IMG/VR virus record: IMGVR_UViG_3300022074_000006
Coordinates: 62,001-126,000 of that record
Strand: one strand, 5' to 3'
Length of the DNA stretch: 64,000 nucleotides
Source of the DNA: a virus
The translations under genes and the position numbers were made by a program. Below are positions 50,610 through 60,056 of the stretch, piece after piece. Below the pieces are notes generated by a model. That model saw only the letters and a list, made by a program, of their open reading frames with translations. It did not search any database and was not told the DNA's origin. Within the stretch, counting starts at the first letter, position 1. Each line of letters opens with the position of its first letter.

Positions 50610-51562
50610 ACGATAAGCCAGTAATTCTGATAGATGGCTTAAATATATTTACACGGCACTACGTTGCTAACCCCACAATGTCATTCGATGGAAGTCATGT
50701 CGGAGGCCTTGTGGGGTTTCTTAAGAACATACGACTTCTATGTGAAAAATTCAATCCTCGGGCTGTATGTGTTGCATGGGAAGGCGGTGGGTCTCAAAGA
50801 AGAAGAGCCGTTAGAAAGTCATATAAAGGCAAAAGAAGACCTGTAAAGCTAAATCGGTTTTACGAAGATCTACCTAACACTTATCAAAATAGAGATAGAC
50901 AACTTGTTGACCTCATAAGCTTTCTTAAAAAGTTGCCAATCATACAAGTTTACGTCCCTGACTGTGAAGGGGATGATATTGTTGCACACTTAGCAGAAAA
51001 CACCTTTAGAAGCGACCGATGCCTAATAATATCTTCTGACAAAGACCTGTATCAGTGTATTAACGAGCGGGTAAGCCAATGGTCTCCAGGAAGAAAGAAA
51101 ATTATGACACCCGACAGCGTTCTGGAAGAGTTTGGAGTATGTGCTTCTAACTTTGCACTAACCAGATCTTTTGTAGGAGATCCATCAGATGGCATCAAAG
51201 GCGTAAAGGGCGCTGGTTTCAAAACAATGGCTAAAAGATTTACAGTTCTTTCTGATCATGAAGACGTCCTTGCAGAGGATATTTTTGAAATTGCCAAAAA
51301 TAATAGTGTAAAAAAGTCTCCTGAAATCTATACTCGTATAGTACAAAACAAAGATCTGGTGATAGAGAACATGAGGCTGATGATGTTGGGTGGAAAAAAC
51401 ATATCGGGTGAACAACGCTTAAAGATAAACTCAATTGTCGAGAACTATGAGTTTACCCCCAACAAGTTAGAACTGTTCAGAATGTTCATGAAGAGAGAAA
51501 TAAAGAACTTCGATATCGACGCTCTTTGGCTATCAGTAAAACATCTCAATATTGCTACTTAA
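50606..51562 (+). CDS. 5'-3' exonuclease / flap nuclease (Pol I N-domain-like)
   Basis: 318 residues, ATGA overlap with UvsX. PIN/FEN-type signature: D10 in VILIDGLNIFTRHY, the CVAWEGGGSQRRRAVRKSYK arch region, acidic DCEGDDIVAH (about 124-133) and SSDKDLYQC (about 148-156), then a helix-hairpin-helix in SFVGDPSDGIKGVKGAG. It would remove RNA primers and 5' flaps. It is encoded separately from the PolA palm domain at 46024; together they would supply the polymerase and 5' nuclease functions that cellular Pol I combines. Comparable to T4 RNase H (305 aa). Confidence 0.88.
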   Translation: MNDKPVILIDGLNIFTRHYVANPTMSFDGSHVGGLVGFLKNIRLLCEKFNPRAVCVAWEGGGSQRRRAVRKSYKGKRRPVKLNRFYEDLPNTYQNRDRQLVDLISFLKKLPIIQVYVPDCEGDDIVAHLAENTFRSDRCLIISSDKDLYQCINERVSQWSPGRKKIMTPDSVLEEFGVCASNFALTRSFVGDPSDGIKGVKGAGFKTMAKRFTVLSDHEDVLAEDIFEIAKNNSVKKSPEIYTRIVQNKDLVIENMRLMMLGGKNISGEQRLKINSIVENYEFTPNKLELFRMFMKREIKNFDIDALWLSVKHLNIAT

Positions 51563-51576
51563 GAAAGATAAATTTG

Positions 51577-52959
51577 ATGATTGAAAATGACAATGGCTAT
51601 TCCCATTTTGCTCAATACGGAAAACAGTTTCAGGAAACCATATTTCAAGGTCTGATTTCTGACTTACATTGGGCTCAGCAGATGGTCGAAGTAATGACAC
51701 CTCACCACTTCGATCTAAAGTACCTAGAGTTCTTGACATCAAAATATTTTTCATATTTTGAAAAGTACAAGTGTTTTCCTACGATGACTCTATTAATACA
51801 GATAGTCAAGGATGAATTAACAGAGTCAGGTGACACAGTCCTTAGGGACCAAGTAGTTGAGTTTTTGCATCGTCTCAAGGCATCTCCCAACATATCTGAC
51901 GTCAAATATGTCAAGGATAAGTCTCTAGACTTTTGCAAGCGACAGGCATTCAAAGAAGCACTTGAAAAGTCTGTCGAACTTATCTCTACAGATAAGTTCG
52001 AATCTGTTGTAGACCTAATGAAAGAAGCAGTTGCAATTGGAATGCCACACTCAGTGGGGCACGACTTTTTCAATGATGCTGAAGCGAGGTTTGTAAAGAT
52101 CAACAGGAATGTTTGCCCAACTGGTCTAAAAAGAATTGATCAAAAAGATATACTTCAGGGAGGATTGGGACGAGGAGAGCTCGGAGTCGTCACAGCCAAT
52201 ACAGGCGTCGGTAAAAGTCATTTTCTTGTCGCGCTAGGCGCAAATGCTTTGAAGGCAGGCAAAAACGTTCTTCACTATACGTTTGAGCTGACTGAGCACG
52301 CAGTTGGACTACGATATGATTCTAATTTGTGTGAAATAGACAGTAATCAAGTTCAAGACAATAAAGATTTTGTTCTTAAGAAATACGAAGACATGGACTT
52401 AGGAAGGCTCATAATTAAAGAATACCCGACAGGATCAGCATCTGTCGTGACCATTAGGAACCACATTGAAAAATTGGCTCTTAAGAACTTTAAGCCCAGC
52501 ATAATCATGATAGACTATGCTGACGTAATGAGATCAACTAGGTCTTATGATTCGCTTAGGCATGAGCTTAAGTTAATTTACGAGGAACTAAGAAACTTGG
52601 CAATGGAGTTGAACATTCCAATCTGGACAGCGTCACAAGCGAACAGAGACTCAGCAAAGTCAGACATCGTCGGACTTGAAAATATGTCTGAGGCATACGG
52701 CAAAGCAATGGTCGCAGACGTTGTTTTGTCTCTGTCCAGAAAGCCGATGGAAAAATCAACAAATGAAGGTCGGCTTTTTATAGCAAAAAATCGAGCCGGA
52801 CGAGACGGGCTTGTATTTCCTATTCACATTGACACGGCACAGTCTAGGATTGACGTGTTAGATCAGGAACACTTGACTCTATCTGAGGCGACGAAGCAAG
52901 ACAATGCTTCTATGAAGAACTTATTAAAAGAAAAATGGAAAGAGGTTAGCGGACAATGA
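51577..52959 (+). CDS. DnaB-like replicative helicase (gp41-like)
   Basis: 460 residues. I start at ATG 51577, just after the exonuclease gene ends; a frame from 51526 overlaps that gene. The N-terminal domain is helical (about 1-170); the RecA-type motor follows with Walker A at 209-214 (TGVGKS), VLHYTFELTEH, Walker B IIMIDYADVM with D313, and IWTASQANRDSAK. It unwinds the fork with the primase encoded at 3360. Length near T4 gp41 (475 aa). The next gene overlaps its stop by 4 nt. Confidence 0.9.
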   Translation: MIENDNGYSHFAQYGKQFQETIFQGLISDLHWAQQMVEVMTPHHFDLKYLEFLTSKYFSYFEKYKCFPTMTLLIQIVKDELTESGDTVLRDQVVEFLHRLKASPNISDVKYVKDKSLDFCKRQAFKEALEKSVELISTDKFESVVDLMKEAVAIGMPHSVGHDFFNDAEARFVKINRNVCPTGLKRIDQKDILQGGLGRGELGVVTANTGVGKSHFLVALGANALKAGKNVLHYTFELTEHAVGLRYDSNLCEIDSNQVQDNKDFVLKKYEDMDLGRLIIKEYPTGSASVVTIRNHIEKLALKNFKPSIIMIDYADVMRSTRSYDSLRHELKLIYEELRNLAMELNIPIWTASQANRDSAKSDIVGLENMSEAYGKAMVADVVLSLSRKPMEKSTNEGRLFIAKNRAGRDGLVFPIHIDTAQSRIDVLDQEHLTLSEATKQDNASMKNLLKEKWKEVSGQ

Positions 52960-55439
52960 CAGGAAAAACTTACACTTTTGATCAAGCAATTGCTGACTCC
53001 ACAAAATACTTTGGAGGAGACGAATTAGCTGCCAGTGTTTTTGTGACAAAGTATGCACTTTCTGACGGGAATGGACAACTAGTTGAATCAAGCCCGGATC
53101 AGATGCATAGGAGGCTCGCGAAAGAATTTGCAAGAATAGAAGCAAACTATCCAAACTCTCTTACAGAGGATGAGATTTACAGCATGCTGGCTAATTTTAA
53201 GTACATTGTGCCGCAAGGTTCACCTATGTCAGGAATTGGCAACAAGCAACAGTTTCAGTCTCTCTCAAACTGTTTTGTTATTGATTCTCCTAGTGACTCC
53301 TATGGCGGCATCTTAAAAGCTGATCAAGAGCAAGTTCAAATTATGAAACGACGCGGCGGCGTTGGATTCGATATCTCTTCTATTAGACCGAAAGGCTTGG
53401 CTACTTCAAACGCTGCAAAGACAACTGACGGTATCGGTGTGTTCATGGAAAGATTTTCCAACAGCTGTCGTGAGGTAGCTCAAGGAGGACGTCGAGGTGC
53501 ACTGATGCTAACGATCAGCGTTCACCACCCAGACATTGAAACTTTCATCAATATTAAAAGAGACTTGTCTAAGGTGACAGGGGCTAACATTTCAATTCGA
53601 TTGACCGATGAGTTCATGAATGCTGTCAAGAATGACGAAGATTTTGAGCTAAGGTTTCCTGTTGACAAAAGCGCTGAACACACAGTCAAGAGAACAGCAT
53701 CGGCATCGGAGATATGGGATTCTATTATAGAGTCAGCACATGCATCCGCAGAGCCCGGTTTGCTATTTTGGGACAACGTCCTGAAGTATACACCCGCTCA
53801 AGCTTACGCAGATGTTGGGTTCGATACAATCAGTACAAATCCATGCAGTGAGATCACACTGTCAGCATATGACAGCTGTCGACTTCTTTTGCTTAATTTG
53901 ACTTCTTTTGTTGATAATTCATTCACTGCTACAGCAAAGTTTAACTACGAAAAGTTTGATGACTATACTCAGAAAGCTCAAAGACTCATGGACGATTTAA
54001 TTGACCTGGAGATTGAGTGCGTTGATAAAATAATCAAAAAGATCAAAGATGACCCGGAGCCAGAAGAGGTAAAGTCTGCTGAACTTTCCATGTGGAAAAG
54101 AATCAAGAAGGCAGCACTCGATGGAAGACGAACCGGACTAGGGGTTACAGGCCTAGGAGATACTCTAGCGATGCTAAACCTGACTTATGGGTCAGAAGAA
54201 AGTGTTGAAGAGACAGAGACAATCTACAAAGCGCTGGCAAGATCAGCATATAGATCTTCATGTAATCTTGCTGAGGAAAGAGGAGCTTTTCCTGTTTACG
54301 ACTTTGAGAAAGAGCAGTCTCACCCCTTTGTTCAGCGTCTCTTCGAGACAGATCCAGAGCTTCAGGTTTTGCACCAGACACACGGAAGGCGCAACATTGC
54401 ATTAACAACAACCGCACCTTGCGGAAGTGTCTCTATGTTAACCCAGACCACATCTGGCATTGAGCCTGCTTTCATGCTCAAGTACACTAGAAGAAAAAAG
54501 ATTAACCCGAATGATCCGGATGCACAAGTTGATTTTGTGGACGATCTCGGAGATAAGTGGCAAAACTTTACTGTTTATCATCACGGGTTCAAGGAGTGGA
54601 TGAACCAGACCGGATTAGTTGAAATTGAAGACAGCCCATACCACTTGGCAACTGCAAATGAGATCAATTGGGAATCTGCAGTTGATGTGCAGGCAGCGGC
54701 ACAAAAATGGGTGTGTCACGCAATTAGCAAAACAATCAACCTTCCAAATGATGTCTCTATTGACGACGTCAAAAAAGTTTACTGGAGAGGATGGCAAAAA
54801 GGCCTTAAGGGCGTGACTGTATATAGGGACGGGTCTAGATCAGGTGTTCTGGTAAGCACTGAAGACTCCGAAAACAGATCAGATTCAGAGTTTTCAGAGA
54901 GAGTAGCTCCAAAGAGGCCCGAAGTTTTGGAATGTGATATCCACCAAGCAACAATAAAAGGCAACAGATGGACCATACTTGTAGGTCTTTTGGACGGCAA
55001 GCCTTATGAAGTTCTAGGTGGATTGTCCGACTTTGTTGAAATATCGAAGAAGTATTCCAAAGGAAAAATAGTAAAGAGGCCTAGAAAGACCACAAACTCT
55101 CTGTATGATCTTTATTTTGGTGACTCTGATGACGAGACAGCCATTAAGGATCTTGTGAGAGTATTTGACAATCCAAACTACGCAGGATTTACAAGGACTA
55201 TCTCACTTGCTTTGCGACATGGAGCACCTGTCCAGTATCTGGTAGAACAGCTTCAGAAAGACAAAGACTCAGATATGTTCAGTTTTTCTAGGGTAGTTGC
55301 AAGAACTCTTAAGAAGTATATTGCAGATGGCACAAAGTACGGTTCCAAGACGTGCCCTGAGTGTGGTGCTGAAGATTCACTCGTTTATCAAGAAGGCTGC
55401 GTTTCATGTTTGAGCTGCGGTCATTCAAAGTGTAGTTAA
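52956..55439 (+). CDS. nrdJ: Class II (adenosylcobalamin-dependent) ribonucleotide reductase
   Basis: 827 residues, ATGA overlap. The ten-stranded barrel landmarks of NrdJ are visible: SLSNCFV with C106, RRGGVGFDIS, the active-site NPCSEI with C297 and E299, a downstream DSCRL with C308, GLGVTGLGDTLAML, and the loop TTAPCGSVSMLTQTTSGIEP. The C-terminus has CPECG...GCVSCLSCGHSKC, the redox-active cysteine tail of B12-type reductases. It makes dNDPs or dNTPs from ribonucleotides with vitamin B12 and needs no small subunit, unlike T4 NrdAB. Host or environment must supply cobalamin. A confident call. Confidence 0.93.
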   Translation: MTGKTYTFDQAIADSTKYFGGDELAASVFVTKYALSDGNGQLVESSPDQMHRRLAKEFARIEANYPNSLTEDEIYSMLANFKYIVPQGSPMSGIGNKQQFQSLSNCFVIDSPSDSYGGILKADQEQVQIMKRRGGVGFDISSIRPKGLATSNAAKTTDGIGVFMERFSNSCREVAQGGRRGALMLTISVHHPDIETFINIKRDLSKVTGANISIRLTDEFMNAVKNDEDFELRFPVDKSAEHTVKRTASASEIWDSIIESAHASAEPGLLFWDNVLKYTPAQAYADVGFDTISTNPCSEITLSAYDSCRLLLLNLTSFVDNSFTATAKFNYEKFDDYTQKAQRLMDDLIDLEIECVDKIIKKIKDDPEPEEVKSAELSMWKRIKKAALDGRRTGLGVTGLGDTLAMLNLTYGSEESVEETETIYKALARSAYRSSCNLAEERGAFPVYDFEKEQSHPFVQRLFETDPELQVLHQTHGRRNIALTTTAPCGSVSMLTQTTSGIEPAFMLKYTRRKKINPNDPDAQVDFVDDLGDKWQNFTVYHHGFKEWMNQTGLVEIEDSPYHLATANEINWESAVDVQAAAQKWVCHAISKTINLPNDVSIDDVKKVYWRGWQKGLKGVTVYRDGSRSGVLVSTEDSENRSDSEFSERVAPKRPEVLECDIHQATIKGNRWTILVGLLDGKPYEVLGGLSDFVEISKKYSKGKIVKRPRKTTNSLYDLYFGDSDDETAIKDLVRVFDNPNYAGFTRTISLALRHGAPVQYLVEQLQKDKDSDMFSFSRVVARTLKKYIADGTKYGSKTCPECGAEDSLVYQEGCVSCLSCGHSKCS

Positions 55440-55458
55440 GAAAGGACGCTGAGTTTAT

Positions 55459-56061
55459 ATGATACACAAAGTAACTGTTTCACCTCTCATCAAAGAAGTC
55501 GAACTTAGAAAAAATCCTGTCATCTCCAGAGTTAATGAGTTTACTGAAGACTCTGCCAAAAAATTTCATGCGGAGGTTGCACAGGCTCACAGTACAGGTC
55601 AGAAAGTTTTGCCTGTTGTTATTGACTCTTATGGAGGTCAAGTTTACAGTCTTATGTCCATGATAGGTGCAATCAAACATTCAGAAATCTCCGTTGCAAC
55701 CATCGTTGAAGGAAAAGCGATGAGTTGTGGGGCTATTCTGTTCTCTTTTGGTGAAGAAGGCTTGAGGTTCATGGATCCAAATGCAACAGTCATGATTCAC
55801 GACGTAAGTTCTATGGATTGGGGTAAGGTTGAGGAGCTAAAAGCAGGCGCTGCAGAAGCTGACCGGTTGAACAAGAAAATCTACACAATGATGGCTCGAA
55901 ATTGCGGCAAGAAAGATGACTACTTCATGAAGATTGTTGACAAGAAAAAGCACGCTGATTGGTTTCTTGATGCCGAAGAGGCAAAGAAGCACGACCTAGC
56001 AAACCAGCTTAGACTTCCTAAAATGACAATAGAAGTTGCTGTAGATATTGAACTAGAGTAA
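55459..56061 (+). CDS. ClpP-like serine protease
   Basis: 200 residues. The ClpP fold is clear: VVIDSYGGQVYSLMSMIGAI (about 53-72), the nucleophile block GKAMSCGAILFS with S89, NATVMIHDVS with H114, and WFLDAEEAKKHDLAN with D166 just before it as the likely triad aspartate. No ATPase partner gene is in view, so it may use the host ClpX/ClpA or act alone. The head-maturation role belongs to gp21 here, so this protease probably acts on host or fibre proteins. It lies between NrdJ and the fibre genes. AAAGGA is somewhat far from the ATG. Confidence 0.88.
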   Translation: MIHKVTVSPLIKEVELRKNPVISRVNEFTEDSAKKFHAEVAQAHSTGQKVLPVVIDSYGGQVYSLMSMIGAIKHSEISVATIVEGKAMSCGAILFSFGEEGLRFMDPNATVMIHDVSSMDWGKVEELKAGAAEADRLNKKIYTMMARNCGKKDDYFMKIVDKKKHADWFLDAEEAKKHDLANQLRLPKMTIEVAVDIELE

Positions 56062-56071
56062 AAGTCAGCAT

Positions 56072-56078
56072 ATATTTA
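56072..56078 (+). promoter_or_regulatory. Putative promoter motif (ATATTTA)
   Basis: Copy of the ATAYTTA motif in the 85-nt gap between the ClpP-like gene and the fibre genes, 69 nt before GTG 56147. The gap also holds a short GTTT repeat (56121-56132). Confidence 0.35.
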
Positions 56079-56146
56079 AAAAAGAGCTAGGTTAACGCAT
56101 CGCGCCACTAGTGTATATTTGTTTGTTTGTTTTAGTTGAGTGAAAT

Positions 56147-59100
56147 GTGACTGCTTTACGTGTAATAAGCCCGTCAGGGTCAAATGGTGCTATACAGTTC
56201 AAGAGTCAAGGCGACTTCGACGGTGACGAAAGATTTTCATTTGACGGAAGCATTAAGACCATGTATCTCACAGGGTCTGCGATAATCAACAGCGTATCAG
56301 GTTCTCTTACACAGCTTTCTAATGGCGATCCATACTTGCATGCCGGGGCAAACATTACACTTGCAACTGGGTCTGACGGTTCCGTGACTATAGCCTCAAC
56401 AGGAGGCGCAGGAGGAGGAATTGGGGCTGCTGAAGACGGAACCTACGAAGATGGTTTGTTTACCGACTTTGCGGCTGGAACACCCGTAGGGACTGCTGTA
56501 GATAGATTTAACGAAATCCTTAAGCTTCTGGTTCCAGCACCTGCACCTGACTTGGATGATATCGATGTAAATGTCGATGGGGTCGACGCCAAACTTTCTT
56601 TTGGAACAAGCAACGATCAAAGCTCAGAAACACCTGCATACGTAAGCGTAGCAGATTCAGCTGGAGTTGGAGCTGCTGTTGATGTAAACGGTGACTATGT
56701 TACAGCTTCTAGCAGCAACAACTTAAGAGCAGCAGTTTTTGATGGGTCGACTGATATAGTAGGAGATCTTAACGAAGACGTTGGCCAAAACTTAACGTCC
56801 CCTAGTAATCGCGTCAATTTTCCTGCAAATTCGTTTGGTAATGCCGAGCTTGGCTCTTTGATCCTGGAAGTTAACGGTGCTGATCTTTACACTTTAGACT
56901 TGACAGACAATGCTGCAGGTGTAGGAGACCCCGGGTCTGGAACTGGAAATCACGTCAACGGCAACGGATCCGGATTTATTAACGTATCGACTAAAAAAGA
57001 TGGTCAGTTTGACAGCGGCACTCTGTTTCCTACATTCCAACACAGGACAGGTCAATACAGGGTGGCTGCTGCTGATCAGCGCAATGGATGGAACTACGTA
57101 AGAGTAAAGCACAGCAGGGGCGGCAACACGGTCAATACAAATTATGTTGAGTGGGTAAATGACAACAATGCAGACGCTTTAACCGTTGCAAACAACACAC
57201 TGACAGTCACAGGCCAAGGAAGCACGCACTTGTCAGGAGTTGAATACTTTACGGCGGGTCAAGGAAGATACCAGGTTGACATAAGCAATGTCTACAAGTA
57301 CGTTTATGACGGTAACAACATTACGTTTACTACATCCGATGCAGGAACAACTCAAAACATAACATACAGTGCGATTCCTCTAGCAAAGCCAAGCATCGAT
57401 ACTGGGGCCGGCCAGACTCACACTAAGCAAATTCAAGTAGATCAGACTGACAATATCACAGGAGATTTTATCCTTGGTGGATCCATAACATGTGGGGTAA
57501 ACGTAACACATCCTCTTAAAGCTAACCTTGCAAATTCAGGTCAAGCGACTGCATCCGGAATACTGATGTATAATTTAGGAAATACTTCGACAGACACTAC
57601 CGAAACATTTCAGAGAGAAAACTTCCGTGTCCAGGCTGCCGCTTATCCAACTCAGGCTTCAGTCGTTGATGCATCGAACGTTTGGAGTTCTTCGACACAC
57701 ATGCTTGCAGGGCAAGCCGGCCATGACGACGGTTTGCAGTATTTTAACAAATCCCTGGTTTCACCCTTAAACACGATTCACTCCGGAGATTTTCGAGATG
57801 ATTCAGACGGTGGAACTCTGATCACCTCTCCTGCTTCTAATGTAAACTATTCCGTAATAGCAGGTGACAGAACTTTTTTTAGAAGATTTAGAAATACGAC
57901 AGGCGCAACAGCATATGACCTTAGCATAGACATGCAGGGCGCCGGAACAATAGTGGCGAATGACGCTGTCCTGGACGGCAATAAGCTTAGAGTTTTTATT
58001 AAGCTGCCTAAGACAACTCAGAACAATGAAACCGGTTTTCTTGATGTTTCCAGAGAGTTTGTATCGGGATCAATTGCAGACAACGATGGTGCTCATACAG
58101 CAAACGGAGCTCTTTCTTTTGATGATTCTTTGAATGCAACTAATTACGTTGTGTTAGGCACTGCTGCCATCCAAAACAATGACTATGTGGTGATGAAAGT
58201 TATTGCAAATTCATCGTGGACAGGAAACATAAGCAACATTAACGTCTCTTTTAACGCAGGAACAGGAGCTATTCTCGCTGTTCCTGATTTAGACGATATT
58301 GACTGCAATGACACAGGTGTTGAGGCAAATCTTTCATTTGGATCTTCTAAGTCAATAGCAGGCTACTCAGATTCTGGAGCAGGCACCGGGTTTGTTGCCG
58401 TTGACGTCAACGGAACATATAATGTGTCAGAAGCTGCAAACAATTTAAGACGTGCTGTTTTTGACAAGACTGCAATCATAGAAGGTGACTTGAACGAAGA
58501 CGTAGATGCAAATGCACCTGACTTTGTCGCAAATGCATTTTCAGATGCAAACAGAGGAACCTTGAAGCTCGAAGTCAATGGAGCAGTTATACATCAGCAG
58601 TCTCTAATCGGAGCCTTTAACGCTGTAGGGGCAGGAAACCCAGGTTCCGGAACAGGAACTTCTCTCAATGCAGATGGTTCTGGATTTATCAATTTGAGTG
58701 TGTGGAAGCCTGCCGAGTTTGACAATGAAATCCCGTTCTATCCTGAAATCTACAGGACAGGACAGTTTAGAGTCGCAGTTGCTAGTCAGCGTAATGGATG
58801 GAATTATGCCAGGGTGGTTCATACAGTCGACGGTGCAGATAGAAACACCAACTATGTCGAATGGGTAAACGATGGTAATTCAGATGCTCTGACCTCAAGC
58901 GCAACTGAAGCATTGGCGTCTTTCACAGATGATACTTTGAACTACCTGAGTGGAGTAAAATATTTCACACAGCCCAAAGCAGTGTATTCAGTCACAGTCT
59001 CTAATTTGTACAAGAACGTCTATTCAAATAGTGCGAGTGCTATCTCGTTTTCAAATCTTACAAATGTTACAGGAACAAGAATACAGCAGTCAGGAGTAGG

Positions 59101-60055
59101 ACTTTCAGGTGCTAAAGATACAGCGTCTGCTACAGATAGCTTGCAGACGCTTTCTACAAATGCCGATTCTCAAAACGAGACAATCACAGTGCAGGGAACA
59201 GTTCAGTTTTCCAGAGCGAAATCTTTGCCAGGGACATACACCAGCGCATTTAATGCATCAGGAGCCATGACTTTCATTCATCCTCTCAAGGCAAACCTAA
59301 CGACGAACACGCTCACAAAAACTAATCTTTTGGTGTATACAGTCTCTAATACATCAAATGAAAGCACCGATGAGCATTTCACTAGTGAGATCTATAGAGT
59401 TCAAGCAGCTTCATATGCGAATCAAGCAGCGACCACATCAGCAGGCAACGCTTGGAATTCGCAGACATCTGTAAATGACAACGCTGGAAATGCAGGACAT
59501 GCTACAGGTCTCATTCTGTACGATGGAATGCTTATAAGTCCATTAGACGGCGGCAACGCCGGAGATTTTAGAAATCATGATGACGGAGGTAACATTGCAG
59601 GACCTTCGAACAATGTCAATTACTCGGTTCTTACACATGCAACTAGAGATTTTTATCGAAGATTTCGTAACACTACTGTAAATGATCGCCCTAGCATCGG
59701 TGTTACAATCTATGGTGACGCAGTTATCGTCGGTAAGGCAGGTGATAATTCTGGAGTTTTGGGATCTAACAAGAACGTGTTCGTTGAATTAAAAATCCCG
59801 GGCAAGACAGGATTCTTGGATTTAGGAAGGCCAAGTGACGGCGGCGGAAACCTATCTGACGGTGATGGCTGCCTGAGCGGTGATTTAGACGCAACCATTG
59901 ACGGAAGTGGTGCTACAAATACATGTACATTTAACGGCTCGGGTGTGGACGGAGACCCTTCGGGCGATGGAAATGGTGAGTATATGATTGTGAAGATTTC
60001 AGCCCACAAAGATTGGGCAGGTTACATCAGCAGAATAAGCATAGCTTGGAGCTAA
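56147..60055 (+). CDS. Giant fibre-like virion protein with two 580-residue repeats
   Basis: 1302 residues, GTG start (the nearby ATG 56145 is out of frame). The N-terminal 134 residues carry virion-attachment-like sequence (SGSNGAIQFKSQGDFDGDE, HAGANITLATGSDGSVTIAS). Then two tandem copies of one large unit follow: residues 135-713 and 714-1302. Matching anchors are DLDDID, VDVNGxY, NNLRxAVFD, GDLNEDV, GxGNPGSGTG or GVGDPGSGTG, RxGQxRVAxAxQRNGWNY, NTNYVEWVND, SGVxYFT, HPLKANL and FYRRFRNTT or FFRRFRNTT. Beta-rich, Asn/Thr/Ser/Gly composition. Probably a tail fibre, tail spike or surface protein. Copies have diverged to clearly different sequences, so the duplication is old. Confidence 0.72.
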   Translation: MTALRVISPSGSNGAIQFKSQGDFDGDERFSFDGSIKTMYLTGSAIINSVSGSLTQLSNGDPYLHAGANITLATGSDGSVTIASTGGAGGGIGAAEDGTYEDGLFTDFAAGTPVGTAVDRFNEILKLLVPAPAPDLDDIDVNVDGVDAKLSFGTSNDQSSETPAYVSVADSAGVGAAVDVNGDYVTASSSNNLRAAVFDGSTDIVGDLNEDVGQNLTSPSNRVNFPANSFGNAELGSLILEVNGADLYTLDLTDNAAGVGDPGSGTGNHVNGNGSGFINVSTKKDGQFDSGTLFPTFQHRTGQYRVAAADQRNGWNYVRVKHSRGGNTVNTNYVEWVNDNNADALTVANNTLTVTGQGSTHLSGVEYFTAGQGRYQVDISNVYKYVYDGNNITFTTSDAGTTQNITYSAIPLAKPSIDTGAGQTHTKQIQVDQTDNITGDFILGGSITCGVNVTHPLKANLANSGQATASGILMYNLGNTSTDTTETFQRENFRVQAAAYPTQASVVDASNVWSSSTHMLAGQAGHDDGLQYFNKSLVSPLNTIHSGDFRDDSDGGTLITSPASNVNYSVIAGDRTFFRRFRNTTGATAYDLSIDMQGAGTIVANDAVLDGNKLRVFIKLPKTTQNNETGFLDVSREFVSGSIADNDGAHTANGALSFDDSLNATNYVVLGTAAIQNNDYVVMKVIANSSWTGNISNINVSFNAGTGAILAVPDLDDIDCNDTGVEANLSFGSSKSIAGYSDSGAGTGFVAVDVNGTYNVSEAANNLRRAVFDKTAIIEGDLNEDVDANAPDFVANAFSDANRGTLKLEVNGAVIHQQSLIGAFNAVGAGNPGSGTGTSLNADGSGFINLSVWKPAEFDNEIPFYPEIYRTGQFRVAVASQRNGWNYARVVHTVDGADRNTNYVEWVNDGNSDALTSSATEALASFTDDTLNYLSGVKYFTQPKAVYSVTVSNLYKNVYSNSASAISFSNLTNVTGTRIQQSGVGLSGAKDTASATDSLQTLSTNADSQNETITVQGTVQFSRAKSLPGTYTSAFNASGAMTFIHPLKANLTTNTLTKTNLLVYTVSNTSNESTDEHFTSEIYRVQAASYANQAATTSAGNAWNSQTSVNDNAGNAGHATGLILYDGMLISPLDGGNAGDFRNHDDGGNIAGPSNNVNYSVLTHATRDFYRRFRNTTVNDRPSIGVTIYGDAVIVGKAGDNSGVLGSNKNVFVELKIPGKTGFLDLGRPSDGGGNLSDGDGCLSGDLDATIDGSGATNTCTFNGSGVDGDPSGDGNGEYMIVKISAHKDWAGYISRISIAWS

Positions 60056-60056
60056 A

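Noticed and set aside
56121-56132. GTTT tandem repeat as a functional repeat element
   Set aside because: Only three short units in an AT-rich gap; indistinguishable from chance.
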